The notes: a model not told the origin generated them from the letters alone. A DNA stretch of 62,843 nt from Cellulosilyticum sp. (GCA_015058045.1 SVDC01000021.1:1-62843), one strand, 5' to 3'. Numbered from the stretch's first letter, positions 8,518-17,654 are shown. Translations and numbers: made by a program.

Positions 8518-9582
8518 CTATATTATTCCATAAAAGACTCGATCTACATAACGCTTTGCTTCTTCTTCATCCATTATATAGTACCACACCTCTTCTAACT
8601 GACTTTGCCCCGGTAATGTTGTAAGTTCTATATTATTCATGGATAAGTAAGGCAAATACTGAATATACTCAAGCACTTCACTAAAACTCACATCTGTTTT
8701 GATATTCATATATATTGCTGTAAGCACATCAATCACTGTACCTACTGATACTTCATTGATTAATTTATCCGCAAAAGCTTCAATAAATAACTGCTGTGTT
8801 TCTATTCGTCCTAAATCTCCCTCTGCATATTGCTGAGTGAAATCATTATTATGTCTCCACCTTAATAAGCCTTCTGCCTGCTCACCATTTAGAATTTGCA
8901 TGCCAGGCTTTAAATCAATATGTAAATCTTGATAGTAATCATCATATTGCATAAATCGTGGCACATTAACCTCTATACCACCTAATCTGTCTACTAATTC
9001 TCTAATAACTTTAGTATTAACCACAGCATAATGATCTACTTTAATATCAAGCATCTCTTCCACACTTCTAATGGTAAAATATCTTAAGTGATCTATGCCC
9101 CCTAATGAACTCATATCTGTGATTTTACTATAATATTGATAACTTCTTCCTAACTCTACTGCCTTATCTTGTTGCGTTTCACTCCAAAATACCTTTGTAT
9201 CTCTAGGTATAGACATAATATCGATTTGTTCAGTCTTGCCATCAAAGTGTGCCAGTAAAATAGTATCAGTACGCGCTTCTTCCTTGTCCACGCCAAATAT
9301 CATAATCGTTTTATCTTCTAGTGTACGCGTAGGCTCAATACACTCCATAACCTCTTGTTCACTTTCCGCGCTAAATTCTTTCTCTAAATGATGACTTGCC
9401 TTAGGTGTATATTCCACGTATTCTGTCTCTACTTGCACAGATTCTACTAAATTTTTGCCTATAATCATTGCCCCTATACATAAAACAGAAATACATCCAA
9501 GTGTAATTAAAGCCGACCGCAGAAATAAATACCTTAGTTTGCTAGCCTTCTTTTTCCCCATTTCTTCACTCTTCGCCTCCAT
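8518..9582 (-). CDS. LytR-CpsA-Psr (LCP) family cell-wall ligase
   Basis: Membrane-anchored LCP protein (354 aa): short basic cytoplasmic start, one transmembrane helix around residues 20-45, then an extracellular LCP domain. Signature pieces are MIFGVDKEEARTDTILL, IDIMSIPRDTKV, LVDRLGGIEV and LLRWRHNNDF, with the acidic and arginine residues that bind polyprenyl pyrophosphate. LCP enzymes attach teichoic acids or capsular polymers to peptidoglycan. Its start is uncertain: ATG 9582 has a weak ribosome site, and an ATG seven codons on is an alternative. No polymer-biosynthesis genes are adjacent. Confidence 0.88.
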   Translation of the reverse strand: MEAKSEEMGKKKASKLRYLFLRSALITLGCISVLCIGAMIIGKNLVESVQVETEYVEYTPKASHHLEKEFSAESEQEVMECIEPTRTLEDKTIMIFGVDKEEARTDTILLAHFDGKTEQIDIMSIPRDTKVFWSETQQDKAVELGRSYQYYSKITDMSSLGGIDHLRYFTIRSVEEMLDIKVDHYAVVNTKVIRELVDRLGGIEVNVPRFMQYDDYYQDLHIDLKPGMQILNGEQAEGLLRWRHNNDFTQQYAEGDLGRIETQQLFIEAFADKLINEVSVGTVIDVLTAIYMNIKTDVSFSEVLEYIQYLPYLSMNNIELTTLPGQSQLEEVWYYIMDEEEAKRYVDRVFYGII

Positions 9583-9788
9583 CTTTATTCTTACATAAAT
9601 TACTTATTGATTTAGTAAATAGACACGCCTATTTTAAGGTTACGCCTATACCCAATTTTTGTCAATATATTCGAAATTGACAGTTTTTATTTTTCTTTTA
9701 CACTTAGACCAATTACGTTTTTCCTACTTTATAGTACTCTACTTCTATTCTCCGAAATAATCTTTCAAAAGAAAGTGGACTATAAAAA

Positions 9789-9831
9789 AGGCATTATAGG
9801 ATTCATGTTTTACATGAGTCCTATAATGCCT
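9789..9831 (-). terminator. Intrinsic terminator of the cation antiporter gene
   Basis: 19-bp stem with one wobble (arms 9789-9807 and 9813-9831), followed by six T on the minus strand. It lies 24 bp past the antiporter stop. Confidence 0.85.
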
Positions 9832-9854
9832 ACTTACTTTTATTTATTTTTTAC

Positions 9855-10778
9855 CTATCGAATAATAGCAAATACCATATACCCTGCATATAACAGAAGG
9901 CAAGCAATACCTTCTTTAGGTACTGTTTTCTCACTACTTCTAGCAAATAGATAGGTTACAATTGTAACACCTAATAAAATGACTGTATCCATAATTGCTT
10001 CTACTGAACCAGTGATTGGAGATACAGATCCTGAAAGTCCTAAAATAAATAAGATATTAAATATACTAGAACCTACTGCATTTCCTAATGCTAAACCTGT
10101 TTCACCTTTTTTAGTTGCTACAATAGAAGTTACTAACTCTGGAAGTGATGTTCCCATTGCTACAATGGTTAAACCAATTAAAGTTTGACTTAAACCGAAA
10201 GCTGTCGCAATTCCACTAGCACTATCTACAACTAAATCCCCACCAATTACGATAGCTACTAAACCACCTACAATATAAACTGCACTCATAAGAGGTGATA
10301 AAACTTTAATCTCTTCTTCATCATTTTCAACTCTATTTTTAAGAGCTTGTCTAACAACAACGATTAAATAAACTGCGATACCAAGAAGTAAAAGTAATCC
10401 TTCAATACGACTAATTTTACAGTCCCAAATTAACACAAGTAATAAACCAGTTATACCTATGTTAATTGGTAAATCTCTTTTTAAAATATCAGATGGTGTA
10501 TCTACACCTTTAAGTGCTGCGCAAGCACCAATTACCACTAATAAGTTAAAAATATTAGATCCAATAACATTACTAAGTGCGATATCATTGTTTCCTGATA
10601 AACTAGCTGTTAAACTAACAGCTGCCTCTGGCGCACTTGTTCCCATTGCTACAATAGTAAGACCAACAACAACTGATGGAATCTTAAGCATTTTAGCAAT
10701 AGATGAACTTCCTTCAACGAAAAAGTCTGCACCTTTTACAAGTAATACGAACCCAACGAGTAAAAGTAAATACATCAT
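9855..10778 (-). CDS. Cation/Ca2+ antiporter (CaCA family, YrbG-like), probably a Mn2+ or Ca2+ exporter
   Basis: Integral membrane antiporter (307 aa) with two inverted halves. The alpha repeats are VGLTIVAMGTSAPEAAVSL then NVIGSNIFNLL in the first half and IGLTIVAMGTSLPELVTSI then NAVGSSIFNIL in the second, with a central acidic loop NDEEEIKVL. CaCA proteins exchange Ca2+ or related cations against Na+ or H+. I start it at ATG 10778, 8 nt after GGAGAGG; an in-frame extension to 10832 would bury that site. A Mn2+-type riboswitch upstream suggests manganese efflux as its job. Confidence 0.9.
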   Translation of the reverse strand: MMYLLLLVGFVLLVKGADFFVEGSSSIAKMLKIPSVVVGLTIVAMGTSAPEAAVSLTASLSGNNDIALSNVIGSNIFNLLVVIGACAALKGVDTPSDILKRDLPINIGITGLLLVLIWDCKISRIEGLLLLLGIAVYLIVVVRQALKNRVENDEEEIKVLSPLMSAVYIVGGLVAIVIGGDLVVDSASGIATAFGLSQTLIGLTIVAMGTSLPELVTSIVATKKGETGLALGNAVGSSIFNILFILGLSGSVSPITGSVEAIMDTVILLGVTIVTYLFARSSEKTVPKEGIACLLLYAGYMVFAIIR

Positions 10779-10885
10779 AACGTTTTCCTCTCCTTTTATA
10801 ACCTTTAAATTTTCATTAGATTGCGCCCACATCCCAAAAAAATCATTTATGTATCTAATTTTTTATGAATAGAAACACAAAAAAA

Positions 10886-10927
10886 CGAGACTTTTATTGC
10901 ATAGCAAACTACACAATAAAAGTCTCG
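10886..10927 (-). terminator. Leader terminator (expression platform) of the riboswitch
   Basis: Perfect 14-bp stem (arms 10886-10899 and 10914-10927) followed by seven T on the minus strand. It lies downstream of the aptamer and upstream of the antiporter start, the standard arrangement for transcriptional control. Confidence 0.85.
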
Positions 10928-11010
10928 TTCTTATTTCAGTATACAACCCGGTTTTTCAACGTGATGACGAATTGTATAACATCTAATCCGATGCGAACTA
11001 CTCCCTAATA
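10928..11010 (-). ncRNA. yybP-ykoY (manganese) riboswitch aptamer
   Basis: Read on the minus strand the leader contains GGGAGTAG (10998-11005), a small hairpin CATC-GGATTA-GATG, then ATACAA, CGTCATCACG (CGTCA at 10965-10969), CCGGG (10947-10951) and TTGTAT, which pairs with ATACAA. The GGGAGUAG and CGUCA loops and the CCGGG segment are the conserved marks of the yybP-ykoY motif, known to sense Mn2+ (Rfam RF00080 as I remember it). In its Mn2+-bound form this class usually turns on exporters. The match is by eye; a covariance-model search would settle it. Confidence 0.82.
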
Positions 11011-11018
11011 TTATTAAC

Positions 11019-11047
11019 AGATTAACACAAAGATTTTTTTCAGTCAA
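11019..11047 (-). promoter_or_regulatory. Promoter of the riboswitch-antiporter transcript
   Basis: TTGACT (11042-11047), 17 bp spacer, extended -10 TGT-TAATCT (11019-11024). Transcription would begin close to 11012, just before the aptamer. Confidence 0.6.
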
Positions 11048-11290
11048 GAAATTAATTAGAAAATTTAATGTTCTCTAACAAGCTATTCTCCTTTAAGAAA
11101 CTACTTATTGAAATCATTAATTTTTCATTATATTATGTATTTTAATGTCTTAAATTTATATATCACCTTATAACTAGTCATTAAATACATATATGATAGC
11201 GATTCTCTAAAAGGGATATACTATTAGGAAAAGACATTTATAATATCACATAACTTTTACACTATATACTTACAAGCAGGAGGCATTCAT
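11048..11290. other. AT-rich intergenic region upstream of the FUSC gene
   Basis: No gene or strong promoter can be supported here apart from the GCAGGAGG ribosome site just before 11291. Confidence 0.4.
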
Positions 11291-12337
11291 ATGACATTTT
11301 ATCAAGAACTACAATTGAACCAAGCAGGTTCAAAAAAATTAATTCACGAAAGTAAAACAACAAAAGAAAAAATATATCATATTGCTGTTTTCCTATTTAA
11401 AATCTTCATTACACTGGCTTTTTGCATGGGATTTGTTATTCTCTACAGTATGCTTTTCGGTTCAGAAAATAGCATTGTTGGAGTTGTTATTCTTTTATGT
11501 GTTATGGTTTTTCGTAATGTAGACCTAGGTTTTAAACACTCTCAGGCTCTCTTTATTTTTCTTTTATTTTTTGTGATACTCGCTATTGGACCACGTCTTG
11601 CCAATATGATGAATCCTTTTGGGGCACTACTTATCAATCTAATTTGCATTGGTTCATTGGTATTCTTCGGTTGCTATAATATCATGATGTTTAATCACTC
11701 TACTCTGGTTTTGGGCTACTTACTCTTATTTGGCTATGATGTATCTGGAACCGTCTATACTAATAGATTAATAGCCATTACTATAAGTGCTATTATTTGT
11801 GGACTAATCTATTATCGAAATCATCATAAAAAAACTTATGAAAAAAAACTTAAAGATTTATTCCTAGATTTTAATCTTAGTAACACTAGCACTCAGTGGC
11901 AAATTACTTTAATTTTTGGTGTATGTAGTATTTTATTTATTACTCAACTACTTGGTTTTCCAAGGGTAATGTGGGTAGGAATTGCAGCAATGTCTATTCT
12001 ATCACCTATTAAAGGAGATATGAAAACCCGTGCAATACATCGAATCCCTTATAATATTATAGGGGGAATTCTTTGCTATATTATCTACACCTTTTTTCCT
12101 GATTCTATATTTAGCAACATTGGTATACTTGGTGGTATTGGCGTTGGTCTTTCTGCCACTTATGGCTGGCAATCACTTTTTAATTCCTTTGGTGCCATCA
12201 GTGTTGCTGCCGGCATTTTTGGTCTACCCAATGCTATTTTCTTTAGAATTCTTGATAACGTAATTGGCATCCTTTATGCCATACTCTTTGCAATCTTATT
12301 TAATAAATGCTTTGCACGTTTCTCCAGTAAAGCCTAA
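11291..12337 (+). CDS. FUSC-family inner-membrane protein
   Basis: 348 aa, about ten hydrophobic helices in two blocks (roughly residues 30-170 and 205-345) around a basic loop near 178-195 (YYRNHHKKTYEKKLKDL). The second block has GFPRVMWVGIAAMSIL and AIHRIPYNIIGGILCYIIY, the pattern of the fusaric-acid-resistance/aromatic acid exporter superfamily. Members move organic acids or unknown small molecules. It begins after GCAGGAGGCATTCAT, stands alone, and ends at a shared terminator. A second, larger FUSC protein is encoded at 44275-46191. Substrate is not predictable. Confidence 0.75.
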   Translation: MTFYQELQLNQAGSKKLIHESKTTKEKIYHIAVFLFKIFITLAFCMGFVILYSMLFGSENSIVGVVILLCVMVFRNVDLGFKHSQALFIFLLFFVILAIGPRLANMMNPFGALLINLICIGSLVFFGCYNIMMFNHSTLVLGYLLLFGYDVSGTVYTNRLIAITISAIICGLIYYRNHHKKTYEKKLKDLFLDFNLSNTSTQWQITLIFGVCSILFITQLLGFPRVMWVGIAAMSILSPIKGDMKTRAIHRIPYNIIGGILCYIIYTFFPDSIFSNIGILGGIGVGLSATYGWQSLFNSFGAISVAAGIFGLPNAIFFRILDNVIGILYAILFAILFNKCFARFSSKA

Positions 12338-12357
12338 AGTTTTTCTTTAACCTAAAA

Positions 12358-12386
12358 ATGAGGTGTCGCGAAATGCGATACCTCAT
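12358..12386. terminator. Terminator hairpin shared by convergent genes
   Basis: 12-bp stem with one wobble (ATGAGGTGTCGC with GCGATACCTCAT), flanked by A and T runs. It lies between the FUSC gene and the convergent 126-aa gene. Confidence 0.65.
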
Positions 12387-12432
12387 AAAAAATTAGGCAT
12401 ATTCTAGCTCATAAGGGATTTTATCCTCCCTA

Positions 12433-12813
12433 TTATCTAATTGGACAACTTCCACTGCCTGCTGTACTTCCAAACATTTCTGCACGTCTTCTTTTATTTA
12501 CATTATTTAAGACTCTCATTTTAAAACGTCCTAATTCTTTACATTTATAAAAATGTGCTAAGTCACTGGCTAAAAAAAGATGATCCATTAAAAGATAACG
12601 TAAATCTTTATAATTACCTTCTTCTTCAGGGCTAATTTCTAATACATTAGACTCTTCCATTAATCTATTAAATTGGTCTCTTGCGACTTCTAAGCCCGCC
12701 ATAATTACATCTTCCCCATAGCCTTCAAAGTCTTTTTCAACCAAAGTTTCTACCCAATCCATATAATTTTTGCTTTCTTCTTTATAGCTTTCATATAACT
12801 CTACTAATTGCAT
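12433..12813 (-). CDS. Uncharacterised small helical protein
   Basis: 126 aa, acidic and predicted mostly helical, with no signal peptide or membrane segment. A middle stretch DLRYLLMDHLFLASDLAHFYKC carries two histidines and a cysteine, and the C-terminus is GSTAGSGSCPIR. I do not recognise the family. The gene has a weak ribosome site (AGAGAGAA before the ATG) and codon use like its neighbours, so it is probably real. It is transcribed alone, convergent with the FUSC gene and divergent from the MATE gene. Confidence 0.6.
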   Translation of the reverse strand: MQLVELYESYKEESKNYMDWVETLVEKDFEGYGEDVIMAGLEVARDQFNRLMEESNVLEISPEEEGNYKDLRYLLMDHLFLASDLAHFYKCKELGRFKMRVLNNVNKRRRAEMFGSTAGSGSCPIR

Positions 12814-13118
12814 TTCTCTCTTCTCACTTTCCTATGGTATTTATTTTCCCAATTCTCTATTTAGGTCTATAAATATGCGCTCTATCCATATTATTTATTT
12901 CTCTATACGCACTATCTTTGTTTTTAATTTCTTTTCTTATTATGACTTACTTCATCTTATTTTGTCTATCCTTTAAGCTGCCCTCTCTCATTTATATATA
13001 AACTGATCCATTCTGTCCTTTTCATCTTAAATCCTTATTATTAGCTAGCTCTTGCTTCTATATAAAATAGTCCTTTACGCTACTTCTTTTACTTAAGAAG
13101 ATCTATTTCAATAAAACA

Positions 13119-13228
13119 TTGACAGTTATTTTATGTCTCTCTATAATATGAAAGACTTTTAATCCAAATTATAAAGCATCATCAAATGTCAAGTGCGCTC
13201 GGTTACTCTACTGAGTGCTTTTATTTTA
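13119..13228 (+). promoter_or_regulatory. Consensus promoter followed by a leader terminator before the MATE gene
   Basis: A perfect sigma-A promoter TTGACA (13119-13124), N17, TATAAT (13142-13147) is followed about 40 nt after the start point by a hairpin with a 9-bp stem (GCGCTCGGT 13195-13203, ACTGAGTGC 13210-13218) and the T-rich tract TTTTATTTT. The MATE gene begins 45 nt further on. This layout suggests attenuation of the pump gene. The rest of the 12814-13118 gap is T-rich with nothing I can name. Confidence 0.6.
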
Positions 13229-13272
13229 CTTAAGATTTAGCTTAAAAAACATATATCAGGGAGGATTTAATA

Positions 13273-14604
13273 ATGACTATACAACTTTCGGATCACTTTA
13301 CTTATAAAAAATTAATCCGCTTTGTCTTACCATCCATTATTATGATGATTTTTACATCCATTTATAGTGTAGTAGATGGACTATTTGTTTCAAACTTTGT
13401 GGGTAAAGTCCCATTTGCCGCTGTAAATCTCATTCTACCATTTGTTATGATTCTAGGTTCTGTTGGTTTTATGCTTGGAACCGGTGGAAGTGCTCTCGTC
13501 GCTAAAACACTAGGTGAAGGACATAAAGAAAAAGCCAATCAATATTTTTCTTTCTTAATTATTGTTGCACTCGTATCAGGGATTGTTTTTGCGGTACTTG
13601 GCATTGCTTTTCTTAAACCGATTGCTACATTACTCGGTGCAGAAGGTGAAATGTTAGCGTACTGCGTAGTCTACGGTAGAATTCTACTCTTAGCTTTACC
13701 TGCTTTTATGCTCCAAAATATGTTTCAAAGCTTTCTTGTCACAGCAGAAAAACCAAATGTAGGACTTGCCATCACTGTAGCTGCTGGGCTTACTAACATT
13801 GTTTTAGATGCATTTTTCATTGCAGTACTTGATTTAGGTATTATAGGTGCTGCTGCTGCAACTGCTATCAGTCAAATGATTGGAGGCATTATTCCACTTA
13901 TTTATTTCGCAAGAAAAAATAAGAGCCTTCTTAAATTTACTAAAACTCAATTTATGGGAGATGTCCTTATTAAAGCATCTTCTAATGGTGCATCAGAGTT
14001 CTTAACGAATGTTTCTATGTCACTCGTTTGTATGCTTTACAACTTCCAACTCATGCGTATGGTTGGAGAGAATGGTATTGCTGCTTACGGCGTTATTATG
14101 TACGTTCAATTTATCTTCTTAGCCATCTTCATTGGCTACTCCATTGGAACTGCACCACTCATTGGCTTTAACTTCGGTGCATCCAATCATAAGGAATTAA
14201 AAAATGTACTTAAAAAGAGTCTTATCCTTATTACCCTTTCAGGTATTGTCCTAATGATTACTGCCTTTATAGGCTCTAATCCACTTGCAAAAGTATTTGT
14301 AGGCTATGACCAAGAACTCTTTGAACTTACTGCAAGAGGCTTTAAATTCTATGCTGTTTCATTCCTACTTTGTGGCTTTAGTATCTTTGGTTCAGCGTTC
14401 TTTACAGCCTTAAATAACGGTCTCATTTCAGCCGTTATCTCATTCTTAAGAACAGTAGTATTCCAAGTTGCTGCCGTATTAATCTTACCCATCTTCTTAG
14501 GTATCGATGGCGTATGGAGTGCTATCTCCGTAGCAGAATTCTTAGCCCTTATTGTAACGATTATTTTACTCGTTAAATTTAAAAACAAATATCATTATGC
14601 ATAA
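13273..14604 (+). CDS. MATE-family efflux transporter
   Basis: 443 aa, twelve hydrophobic segments in two six-helix bundles, starting with IRFVLPSIIMMIFTSIYSVVDGLFVSNFVG, the usual first helix of NorM/DinF-like MATE proteins. Such pumps expel cationic drugs or metabolites using Na+ or H+ gradients. The start follows GGGAGGATTTAATA. It is monocistronic, with a very strong promoter but a terminator in the leader, so basal expression may be low until relieved. It is only distantly similar to the second MATE gene at 30677-32047. Confidence 0.9.
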   Translation: MTIQLSDHFTYKKLIRFVLPSIIMMIFTSIYSVVDGLFVSNFVGKVPFAAVNLILPFVMILGSVGFMLGTGGSALVAKTLGEGHKEKANQYFSFLIIVALVSGIVFAVLGIAFLKPIATLLGAEGEMLAYCVVYGRILLLALPAFMLQNMFQSFLVTAEKPNVGLAITVAAGLTNIVLDAFFIAVLDLGIIGAAAATAISQMIGGIIPLIYFARKNKSLLKFTKTQFMGDVLIKASSNGASEFLTNVSMSLVCMLYNFQLMRMVGENGIAAYGVIMYVQFIFLAIFIGYSIGTAPLIGFNFGASNHKELKNVLKKSLILITLSGIVLMITAFIGSNPLAKVFVGYDQELFELTARGFKFYAVSFLLCGFSIFGSAFFTALNNGLISAVISFLRTVVFQVAAVLILPIFLGIDGVWSAISVAEFLALIVTIILLVKFKNKYHYA

Positions 14605-14647
14605 AAAATATGTCGCCAACTACCTACTGTAATTGGCGACATATTTT
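14605..14647. terminator. Bidirectional terminator after the MATE gene
   Basis: Perfect 15-bp stem (arms 14605-14619 and 14633-14647), directly after the stop codon. Confidence 0.85.
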
Positions 14648-14729
14648 ATGTTCGCTACATTCAATCTATAAAATAGTATATACTAGATTTATTTAGCACT
14701 ATGTAAATTCACTCTCTACTTAATATGCT

Positions 14730-14993
14730 TTATATTTTTAGTGCCAAATGAATAATAAACCCAAGGCACACAATAAAACCTATTACACTCAAAATAATAT
14801 CTTTTGCTTTTATATGCTTAGACCTTATTAAGGATACTATTAGAAGCACAATATCAGCTATAAAGATACCAATCCACATCATACTACTCGTACGTTCAGA
14901 AACCTCTAATATACCTTCAAGCATTATAACAATCGCCGGCATAAAGCATGCAATTAGATGGCATTTCTTATAAATCTTTTCACTTCTAGTCAC
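14730..14993 (-). CDS. Small three-helix membrane protein
   Basis: 87 aa when started at GTG 14993, which has AAAGGGGAG seven bases upstream. A longer reading to 15155 would run through the terminator hairpin at 15060-15105 and is unlikely. Three hydrophobic helices are visible (about residues 13-28, 36-56 and 64-85) with a basic loop SLIRSKHIKAKD. I do not recognise the family; it could be a small immunity or accessory membrane protein. It sits alone downstream of helD. Confidence 0.55.
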   Translation of the reverse strand: MTRSEKIYKKCHLIACFMPAIVIMLEGILEVSERTSSMMWIGIFIADIVLLIVSLIRSKHIKAKDIILSVIGFIVCLGFIIHLALKI

Positions 14994-15059
14994 AATAATC
15001 TCCCCTTTACATAAATCCCCTCTTCTACTTATTTTAATCCATTTTCCTCTATAAAGCAA

Positions 15060-15105
15060 AATAGGGCTTAGCTTGTAAAAGTACTTTAACAAGCTAAGCC
15101 CTATT
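15060..15105 (-). terminator. Terminator hairpin after helD
   Basis: Perfect 17-bp stem (arms 15060-15076 and 15089-15105) with TTTTGCTTT following on the minus strand. It lies 139 bp past the helD stop. The 15106-15243 stretch between them shows no gene I can support. Confidence 0.7.
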
Positions 15106-15243
15106 CCTCTATTTCTGCTCATCTCTATGGGAAATTCCATATCCAATTCCAGCATATTCTAACTCAAATGGGAGAGAAAAGTGTTTCTGGAAACAGCTTT
15201 TATCGGACATCTGAGCGACCATTTTGAGAAGTCCCCCATCGAG

Positions 15244-17460
15244 CTATATTAAAAAGTGACTTACTTCCCCTGTATGACATAACGCCAATCTATGAAGCGC
15301 CCTTGTACAAGCAATATAAAGTAATTGTTTATCTTCTTCTTCATAGTAATTCTCCTCATTTGCTTCATAAACAATGACCGCATCATACTCTAACCCTTTA
15401 GCCATATAAATTGGCATAATAAGTGCCCCTTTATGGAACTCCTCTGATTGTGTATTTAACTTATGAAGCTCGATTTTATGAGCTAACTTACTATAGACAT
15501 GGTTTACATCTTTTTGAGATTTACAGATAATCGCAATGGTTTCATAACCGTTTTCTTTATACTCTTTTACCTTATCTTCTACCCAAGCAAGCATTTGTCC
15601 TTCGTTTTCTTGCTCTGCAATAAGTGGTATTTCATCATGTCTTTCATATGCAATAATAGCATTGGTATTTTCTCTAAGCTTTTGCGTAAATAAGCTAATT
15701 TCATAAGAAGAACGGTAGCTTTTATTAAGCCCTAATTTTAATGCCTTTTTAGGTTTTAGGCACTTCATGATTTCATCATATAAACTCTCATCTTCATTCT
15801 TTTCAATAGTTTGCCCAATATCTCCAAGGATAGTATATTGAACGCCTTTAAAGATTTCCCCTAACACTTTATATTGTAATGGATAGTAGTCTTGTGCTTC
15901 ATCTACAAGCACCTGTTTCATTTGTGGATATAAATGTTCATCTTCAAGTCTTAGTTTAAGATAAAGCATCGCCATCCCATCTTCATAGTTTATAAAGTCT
16001 GGGCGTAAACCTTTTGCTGTGAAAGCTCTCATACTATCCACACCTTTTGGTAGTTCCAACCCTTTTGTAAGCTTATTAAAGAGCTTTTCATCTTTAAATA
16101 ATTTTGCATATAGCCCAAAGATATCAATTCTTGCAAAGCTACGAATGGTATCCGCTGTTTCTTGTCTATAGGCATTTAATTTTTGGTCAACATCCTCATC
16201 TGCAAAGTAAGTCCCTTTTCCTTTTAATTCTTTAAAGAGATCTTTACGTTTTGCTTTTTCACATTCTCTTATCTTTTGCTCTAATCCATGACTCATACGT
16301 TTTAAACGTCTACCTGCTACCATATTAATAGCATTATCTAAGAAGTTTTTACGTAAGGTTTCTTTATCTATTAAAAGCTCCCCTGCATAGTAAACATCTT
16401 TAAATTGAATTAATTCTTTTTCAAAGGCCTCAACTAATCGGTCTAATATTTCTGCAAAGACAAGTGACCCTTTAAATCGAATATTACTTCTGATTTTGTT
16501 TCTATTTTTATGGGTAATCATATGCTCTAATTGGCTATTTCTAGAGCGAAGTTTATGTCTTCCTTTAAAATACGCATCAAAGAATTCTTCCATAGTGCTA
16601 TATTGTACATTGTTTTCCCCAAGCTCTGGAAGAACCGTAGATACATACTCTCCAAAAAGATGATTTGGCGAGATAATCATAATATTATCACTGGTTAACC
16701 CTTCACTCATACGCTCATATAAAAGGAACGCAATACGGTGCATCGCAATAGATGTTTTTCCACTACCTGCTACCCCTTGTACCATAAGTAAGTCATTGCC
16801 TTTATCACGAATGATTAAATCTTGCTCCTTTTGAATGGTCTCTACAATGTTTTTCATATAGCTAGAGGCATTATTACCTAATGCTTGTTGAAGTAGATCA
16901 TCTGTAATCGCTACTGAAGAATCAAAGAAGTAATCTAGCTGACCTTTGCTAATTTCATATTGTCTCTTAAGACTCATTTCCCCTCTAATTTCACCACAAG
17001 GTGCTTCATAGCTTGCTTTTCCTAACTCATTTCTATAAAACATACTGGCAATTGGTGCACGCCAGTCATATACATAAACCTGATAACTCCCATCTTTCAT
17101 GACATTTTGATAACCAATGTAAATTTTCTCTACGTCATATTCTTCTTCCTCTGTGAAATCAATACGACCAAAATAAGGTTTATCTAAAATGCGTTTGTAT
17201 TGCTCTAATTTCTCTAATTTATTAGCATAGTGCGCTGTCTCCATACGCTCCATAGTATGATATTGGCTGATTTCTATATTTCTATCATAATCATCTACTG
17301 TAGATACCCCACCTGCAAACATTTCTTTTCTCAGTGCCACAAGCTCACTTTTTTGTTTGGCTACCATCTCTCCACTAGATGCAATTTGCTCCTCTAAAAA
17401 TGCAATCACTTCTTTTAAGTATTGCTGTTCCATTTCTAAATTCTCATTGTAATTGCTCAT
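15244..17460 (-). CDS. helD: HelD-like superfamily 1 ATPase that recycles stalled RNA polymerase
   Basis: 738 aa. The N-terminal coiled coil (residues 5-50) fits the arm that enters the RNA polymerase secondary channel. Walker A GVAGSGKT is at 229-236, and the later motifs VDEAQDYYPLQY, ILGDIGQTI, MAKGLEYDAVIV and LLYIACTRALHRL are all present, so the ATPase looks intact. Bacillus HelD removes stalled polymerase from DNA and is related to UvrD/Rep. The conserved YDWRAPIASMFY region is typical of Firmicute HelD. It is divergent from the TetR gene at 17711 and expressed alone. Confidence 0.88.
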   Translation of the reverse strand: MSNYNENLEMEQQYLKEVIAFLEEQIASSGEMVAKQKSELVALRKEMFAGGVSTVDDYDRNIEISQYHTMERMETAHYANKLEKLEQYKRILDKPYFGRIDFTEEEEYDVEKIYIGYQNVMKDGSYQVYVYDWRAPIASMFYRNELGKASYEAPCGEIRGEMSLKRQYEISKGQLDYFFDSSVAITDDLLQQALGNNASSYMKNIVETIQKEQDLIIRDKGNDLLMVQGVAGSGKTSIAMHRIAFLLYERMSEGLTSDNIMIISPNHLFGEYVSTVLPELGENNVQYSTMEEFFDAYFKGRHKLRSRNSQLEHMITHKNRNKIRSNIRFKGSLVFAEILDRLVEAFEKELIQFKDVYYAGELLIDKETLRKNFLDNAINMVAGRRLKRMSHGLEQKIRECEKAKRKDLFKELKGKGTYFADEDVDQKLNAYRQETADTIRSFARIDIFGLYAKLFKDEKLFNKLTKGLELPKGVDSMRAFTAKGLRPDFINYEDGMAMLYLKLRLEDEHLYPQMKQVLVDEAQDYYPLQYKVLGEIFKGVQYTILGDIGQTIEKNEDESLYDEIMKCLKPKKALKLGLNKSYRSSYEISLFTQKLRENTNAIIAYERHDEIPLIAEQENEGQMLAWVEDKVKEYKENGYETIAIICKSQKDVNHVYSKLAHKIELHKLNTQSEEFHKGALIMPIYMAKGLEYDAVIVYEANEENYYEEEDKQLLYIACTRALHRLALCHTGEVSHFLI

Positions 17461-17512
17461 GATTTTCCTCCAAATTTTCTATCTTTCCATCATAGCATGG
17501 CTACTCCTTTAC

Positions 17513-17654
17513 TGACTAGACCTTTCGGTCACCTGTAAATTTTGCCTTTTTAATATTATTCTATGGTACTTACTAAAACCTTATTTCTTAATTCATTTTA
17601 AATATATTTTATTTTCAAAATATTATTGACTTTACTTTTAGACTGTAATATTAT
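17513..17654 (+). promoter_or_regulatory. helD/tetR divergent region with promoter and possible TetR operator
   Basis: A strong plus-strand promoter TTGACT (17626-17631), N17, TATTAT (17649-17654) serves the TetR gene. Near the helD side, TGACTAGACCTTTCGGTCA (17513-17531) contains GACC-TTTC-GGTC, which resembles TetR-family operators but has short arms. Confidence 0.5.

Noticed and set aside
10779-10832. N-terminal extension of the CaCA antiporter
   Set aside because: The ribosome site for ATG 10778 lies inside it and the extra residues do not look like a membrane protein start.
14994-15155. N-terminal extension of the 87-aa membrane protein
   Set aside because: It would translate the terminator hairpin at 15060-15105, while GTG 14993 has a strong ribosome site.
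15106-15243. Less AT-rich stretch considered as an insertion-sequence remnant
   Set aside because: No transposase-like frame, terminal repeats or target duplication could be seen.
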